DNA from: ChocPot-Mid sp043804925
GTDB taxonomy: Bacteria; Bacteroidota; Ignavibacteria; Kapaibacteriales; UBA2268
Direction of reading: 5' to 3'
DNA: 38,067 nt
NCBI GenBank assembly: GCA_043804925.1
Contig: JAZDIP010000091.1
Coordinates: 1 to 38,067 of the forward strand
Part shown: positions 34,801 through 38,067 of the stretch, in pieces
How the letters are laid out: each line of letters starts with the position of its first letter
Position numbering within the stretch: position 1 is the first letter of the stretch
Made by a program: the position numbers and the translations under genes
Notes under the pieces: model-generated
What the model saw: only the letters and a program-made list of their open reading frames with translations
The model's database searches: none
Told to the model about the DNA's origin: nothing

Positions 34801-35487
34801 GTTAATAAATTTCAAACATATAATAAAATGATTAAAGAATATTTTGATATAAAAGATGATTGCAGAAAAGGTTTACTAAAATATTTTTTTAGAGCCATTT
34901 CAATTCTACCTGCTATTGATAATCCATTGATACTCGATGTTGGATGCGGTACCGGGGTTCCTACATTAGCATTGGCAGAAAAATATATGAGTAACATTAT
35001 TGCAATCGATACCGATAAAAAAGCAACAAACAGGTTGGAGGAAAAGGTCAAAGAACTACAAAGAACTGACAGAATTAAAGTTATCAACAGTTCATTATTT
35101 GATGTTGATTTTGAAGCAGAAAAATTCGATTTAATAATCGCAGAAGGATTTTTGAATTCAGTTGGTTTCGAGAAAGGATTTTTTAAATTAATCAAATTAT
35201 TGAAAGAGGAAAGATATATTATAATTCACGATGAGTATTGTGAACATAATAAAAAAGTTGAATTTATTGAGAATAATGATTGTAAGGTATTGGGGTCATT
35301 TAGATTAGATGAAAAGATATGGTGGAATGATTATTATCGGTGTATGGAAAATATGATATTGTCATCCGAGAATGAAAGTATCTTAAATTTTTTGAAATCT
35401 GATATTAATGAAATAAAATCATACAAACAAGACCCATCGAAATTCAATTCGATGTATTATGTTATTATGAAAATCAGTAAGGAATGA
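34789..35487 (+). CDS. SAM-dependent methyltransferase (class I)
   Basis: A 232-residue cytoplasmic enzyme. The Rossmann-type SAM-binding core is clear: motif I ILDVGCGTGVPTLALA (about 47-62), motif II IIAIDTDKKA (about 69-78), an acidic loop SSLFDVDFEAEKFDLII (about 103-119) and a post-core strand RYIIIHDEY. The C-terminal part (HNKKVEFIENNDCKVLGSF onward) is typical of small-molecule methyltransferases, but the substrate is unknown. ATG at 34789 was kept; a second ATG 12 codons later is possible, and neither has a ribosome site. The first bases overlap the decayed membrane-protein remnant on the other strand, as if this gene arrived later. It is convergent with the lipoprotein gene that follows. 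Confidence 0.9.
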   Translation: MDLSVNKFQTYNKMIKEYFDIKDDCRKGLLKYFFRAISILPAIDNPLILDVGCGTGVPTLALAEKYMSNIIAIDTDKKATNRLEEKVKELQRTDRIKVINSSLFDVDFEAEKFDLIIAEGFLNSVGFEKGFFKLIKLLKEERYIIIHDEYCEHNKKVEFIENNDCKVLGSFRLDEKIWWNDYYRCMENMILSSENESILNFLKSDINEIKSYKQDPSKFNSMYYVIMKISKE

Positions 35488-35626
35488 TAGAACAAAAAAA
35501 ATATTTTTTCTCTCAAATTCACTCATCACTCCTATTTGAAATTTTTTGTCTTCCGACATTTAACATTGATTATGTTTTATTACGCCCCATCTTCAAATAT
35601 AATGCTAAGCAATTAAATTTTAAACA

Positions 35627-36988
35627 TCAATTTCTCTTTTTCATCTCTTCCAAAATATATCTTTCATTCTTATAAATCATTTCGAAAAATATTCTTAACG
35701 TATCGTCAACCAAAATTTTGTGCCCTGCCATCTTCAATTGGTAATCCATTTGAATGTCCTGCAATTGTTTGTACATGCTCTCCAATTCTTCGGTAGTATT
35801 GTTATTGTTAAGCTTTGCCTGTATATCGAGCGTTTTTTGAAAATCGGTACCGATAGTTCTTCTTCGCCTCCTTTTACGCCAAAGCAAAAAACCCATCATA
35901 GCCGTATAAAGACCTCCGACACCTGCACCAATTTTTGCCAGCAACTCGCCGTATTTCTCCAAAAAGTTAGGTGCATTTTTGTCGAGGTAACGTATTGTGC
36001 CTTCGTGCAAAGGATATGCAAATTTTATATTGTTAAAATTAGAGCCATAAGTTACCATATCTATTAAATCAGTTTCCTCGATTGCAACTTTCACCAGGTC
36101 ATAAATGAATTCATCATCAACATCCTCACGTGCAGCCAAAATAAAGTCTTCACGAATAGTCAGAACCGGAGTTTCGGGATATTCGCCAAAAGCACCTTTT
36201 GGCAGAAGAAACGGCGTAAAATAAGTGTTCCTCAGGCAAAATCCTTCCGCTTTTGAACCATTCCTGAAAAGACGGTAATCATCGAGACTATACTGAATAA
36301 ATTCTTTCCGTGTATTCAGAAACTTATGCAGTCGCCCCTTAGTCGAAAAGTCATTCGATGTAAAACCGACTTCGATGTCATATGGAACAGGTTTGTTCTT
36401 TTTATAAGCACCAAAGTAGCTAACTTTAGAAATACTATCCCTGACTTTTTTGCTCATTTTCTTAACATCCCCATCCTCCATATTCAACCGGCTTTTCAGA
36501 AAATTTACCTTATTTATATTCACTCCAAAGTCAGATAATATTTTTTTTATAAATTCAGTTTCATTGCTCAAAATTGCAACCGTCCGGTTTTCAAACAAGG
36601 ATTCAATATTGTCCGGCGAAATTTTATCTTTGTTATAAATAATATAAAATATTCTTGAATTAACCGGCAGGACAGCTTTGATATTTACATTTTGTAAGCT
36701 ACTGCTGTCATCACCTGAAGAATTAGAGTTTGCAATAAGTGCCATATCAAACGAACCGTCAAGCAACAACTTATAATTAGTCGTAAGAAGAAAGGACTTG
36801 TCATCAACAAGGTTGAATTTGAATCTTCTGCCAATTGTTTTAATAAACTGCCGGTTGATTTTTTCCAGTTTTTTATATTCTGCCATTCTTGTTGAAGCAG
36901 AAACTGCCACTTTATAATTTCTTTTATTATTGCAGGATAGCAGTAATCCTGCACTGAATAACAGTATAATTAACAGTTTTAATTTCAT
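35627..36988 (-). CDS. TAXI-like solute-binding lipoprotein with C-terminal membrane anchor
   Basis: A 453-residue protein. ATG at 36988 is chosen because it puts a lipoprotein signal at the N-terminus (LLIILLFSAGLLLSC, lipid Cys at 19) and has AGGA 5 bases upstream; the longer TTG frame from 37063 would bury it. Residues about 25-345 resemble TAXI-family TRAP solute receptors (FDMALIANSNS, VLPVNSRIFYIIYNKD, KFAYPLHEGTIRYLDKNAP). A membrane span follows (about 355-377, IGAGVGGLYTAMMGFLLW), then RKRRRRR and a coiled-coil tail. TAXI receptors feed carboxylates to TRAP permeases, but no permease lies here, so it may act alone as a sensor or with a distant permease. Confidence 0.82.
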   Translation of the reverse strand: MKLKLLIILLFSAGLLLSCNNKRNYKVAVSASTRMAEYKKLEKINRQFIKTIGRRFKFNLVDDKSFLLTTNYKLLLDGSFDMALIANSNSSGDDSSSLQNVNIKAVLPVNSRIFYIIYNKDKISPDNIESLFENRTVAILSNETEFIKKILSDFGVNINKVNFLKSRLNMEDGDVKKMSKKVRDSISKVSYFGAYKKNKPVPYDIEVGFTSNDFSTKGRLHKFLNTRKEFIQYSLDDYRLFRNGSKAEGFCLRNTYFTPFLLPKGAFGEYPETPVLTIREDFILAAREDVDDEFIYDLVKVAIEETDLIDMVTYGSNFNNIKFAYPLHEGTIRYLDKNAPNFLEKYGELLAKIGAGVGGLYTAMMGFLLWRKRRRRRTIGTDFQKTLDIQAKLNNNNTTEELESMYKQLQDIQMDYQLKMAGHKILVDDTLRIFFEMIYKNERYILEEMKKRN

Positions 36989-37219
36989 TGTAATCCTAAT
37001 ATATTTTTTAAAATTATTTGTCATATCCGTATATTTCTTAATCTGTAACTTTTTTTTTATCAATGCAAATACTGTTTAAACTTGATTGATTCAAATGCAA
37101 ATTAAGCTTCAGAAATATTTATGTAAAATTACAAAATTATTATTTAATTTTGTCTGCAAAATTGGTTTTAGATTAATATATAAAGAGAAATATTTAAAAT
37201 AAAATTAAATGAAAAAATC

Positions 37220-37891
37220 ATGAAGGTAAACTATACCGTAAAGTACTTTATCGGTACTTTTTTGTTTTTAATAATCATATTTATTAGTGCAGGAAAAATT
37301 GATTATTGGCAAGGATGGATTTATGTGATAATTGGCATCATTATGTCTATTCTAAATTATACTGTTCTAAGAATAGATACTGAACTTTTAAAAGAACGGT
37401 CCAAACCGGGAGAAAATACAAAGAAGTGGGATAAAATCATTTTAGGATTATCATTCATGATGACAGTTTCCATGTATATAATTGCCGGGCTCGATTCGGG
37501 ACGGTATCACTGGTCGCCTGATTTTCACCGGACTTTTTATATTTTGGGAATCATTCTAACAAGTTTAGGGCAACTCCTGTTTCTTATTGCTCAAAAACAG
37601 AATAAGTTTTTTTCAAGTACAATGCGAATTCAAACGGACAGGGGGCATACTGTTTGTGATACAGGATTATATGGATTTGTCAGGCATCCTGCCTATATGG
37701 GTTCGGTAATCCAGGCAATAGGATTCCCACTTATTTTTGGTTCACTTTGGAGCATTATCCCAATCACAATTTTGATTATCCTAACTTTAATAAGGACAAT
37801 ACTTGAGGATAAAGTTTTACAAAATGAATTAAGAGGATATAAGCAATATTGCAATAAAACAAGGTTTAAGATTATACCATTTGTATGGTAA
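37220..37891 (+). CDS. Isoprenylcysteine carboxyl methyltransferase (ICMT/PEMT-like) membrane protein
   Basis: A 223-residue membrane protein with about five spans. The C-terminal signature is clear: GLYGFVRHPAYMGSVIQAIG (about 151-170), then TLIRTILEDKVLQNELRGYKQY (about 190-211). This matches the RHP-x-Y-x-G and E-(D/E)-x-x-L-x-x-x-(F/L)-x-GY-x-x-Y motifs that bind SAM in ICMT and phospholipid N-methyltransferases. Bacterial members methylate lipids or unknown small targets, so the substrate cannot be named. It is divergent from the TAXI-like gene. TGTAACTTTTTTTTT lies on the plus strand at 37044-37058, about 160 bases before the start, a possible but weak match to the ECF-type motif. No strong ribosome site. 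Confidence 0.88.
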   Translation: MKVNYTVKYFIGTFLFLIIIFISAGKIDYWQGWIYVIIGIIMSILNYTVLRIDTELLKERSKPGENTKKWDKIILGLSFMMTVSMYIIAGLDSGRYHWSPDFHRTFYILGIILTSLGQLLFLIAQKQNKFFSSTMRIQTDRGHTVCDTGLYGFVRHPAYMGSVIQAIGFPLIFGSLWSIIPITILIILTLIRTILEDKVLQNELRGYKQYCNKTRFKIIPFVW

Positions 37892-37924
37892 ATAAATAGC
37901 ATTTTTTTCAGGATCATTTTATAT

Positions 37925-38067
37925 TTACTCCCACTCTATAGTCCCCGGTGGTTTACTTGTAATATCATACGTTACACGATTAATACCCCGAATCTCATTG
38001 ATTATCCGATTGCTCATACTTGCAAGCACTTCATAAGGCATCGGAAACCAATCCGCTGTCATGCCGT
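37925..38067 (-). CDS. guaA: GMP synthase (glutamine-hydrolysing), C-terminal end, partial at window edge
   Basis: Only the last 47 codons are inside the window, read on the minus strand up to the TAA at 37927-37925. The segment MTADWFPMPYEVLASMSNRI, then INEIRGINRVTYDITSKPPG and the final TIEWE are the hallmark of the C-terminal dimerisation domain of GuaA, which converts XMP to GMP in purine synthesis. The terminal E-W-E is where bacterial GuaA proteins normally end, so the gene is intact at this side. It is convergent with the ICMT-like gene, 33 bases away. Confidence 0.95.
   Translation of the reverse strand, partial: GMTADWFPMPYEVLASMSNRIINEIRGINRVTYDITSKPPGTIEWE

Noticed and set aside
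34812..35195. A 127-codon minus-strand frame across the methyltransferase gene
   Set aside because: It lies wholly antisense to conserved SAM-binding motifs and shows no family features of its own.
35484..35675. A 63-codon plus-strand frame overlapping the methyltransferase stop by ATGA
   Set aside because: It runs 49 bases into the opposite-strand TAXI-like gene, has no ribosome site, no domain and a composition expected from AT-rich noncoding DNA.
36989..37063. A longer start for the TAXI-like protein
   Set aside because: It begins at TTG without a ribosome site and would bury the lipoprotein signal, whereas ATG at 36988 gives a normal lipobox.

Overview
The window looks like chromosome from an uncultured, AT-rich member of the Bacteroidota/Chlorobiota (FCB) superphylum. 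Kapabacteria- or Ignavibacteria-like is my guess, not a proven placement. The main reason is that eight predicted proteins end in a type IX secretion (T9SS) type A sorting domain, with an F/Y-P-N-P motif and a terminal beta-rich segment that ends in a short basic or hydrophobic tail. Further support comes from OmpA-like proteins with a PEGR-type second domain, surface proteins with HYDIN/ASH-like domains, a Bacteroidota-type tyrosine recombinase and a YhcG-family nuclease.

Layout. (1) 1-1640: a tyrosine recombinase gene with its own terminator, tandem 12-bp repeats in front of it, and a sequence that resembles a tRNA 3' end. This may be one edge of an old integrated element. (2) 1639-9340, minus strand: an OmpA-like outer-membrane protein directly followed by a giant VWA plus beta-propeller T9SS protein, preceded by a phosphodiester glycosidase-like (NAGPA) gene. 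(3) 9457-17323, plus strand: enoyl-CoA hydratase, a secreted propeller protein, a YhcG/DUF1016 nuclease translationally coupled to a lipoprotein, and a large Asp-box protein. The gaps here are full of short word-like repeats, including eight copies of TTTAGGG. (4) 17512-20138, minus strand: an ECF sigma factor overlapping by 4 bp a single-span membrane protein that carries a T9SS sorting domain. This is the most unusual arrangement in the window. (5) 20330-27553: a two-TM protein, a lipoprotein with YD-like repeats, a LolC/E-like permease, a degenerate OmpA-like protein, and a coupled pair of secreted proteins, one of them related to the Cthe_2159 carbohydrate-binding beta-helix family. (6) 27598-34490, minus strand: two secreted propeller proteins, a polytopic membrane protein and a secreted esterase. 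(7) 34579-38067: remains of a membrane-protein gene, a SAM methyltransferase, a TAXI-like solute-binding lipoprotein, an ICMT-like membrane methyltransferase, and the C-terminal end of GMP synthase running off the right edge.

How it works together. Most genes make cell-surface or secreted proteins, either exported by T9SS or anchored in the envelope. The T9SS core genes (porKLMN, sov/sprA, porU, porV) are not in the window. The sigma factor and its membrane partner may link envelope or T9SS status to transcription. This is inference from gene order and domain layout. A candidate ECF-type -35 element (TGTAACTTTTT) lies in front of the sigma gene and in front of the secreted-propeller pair at 27598-31324.
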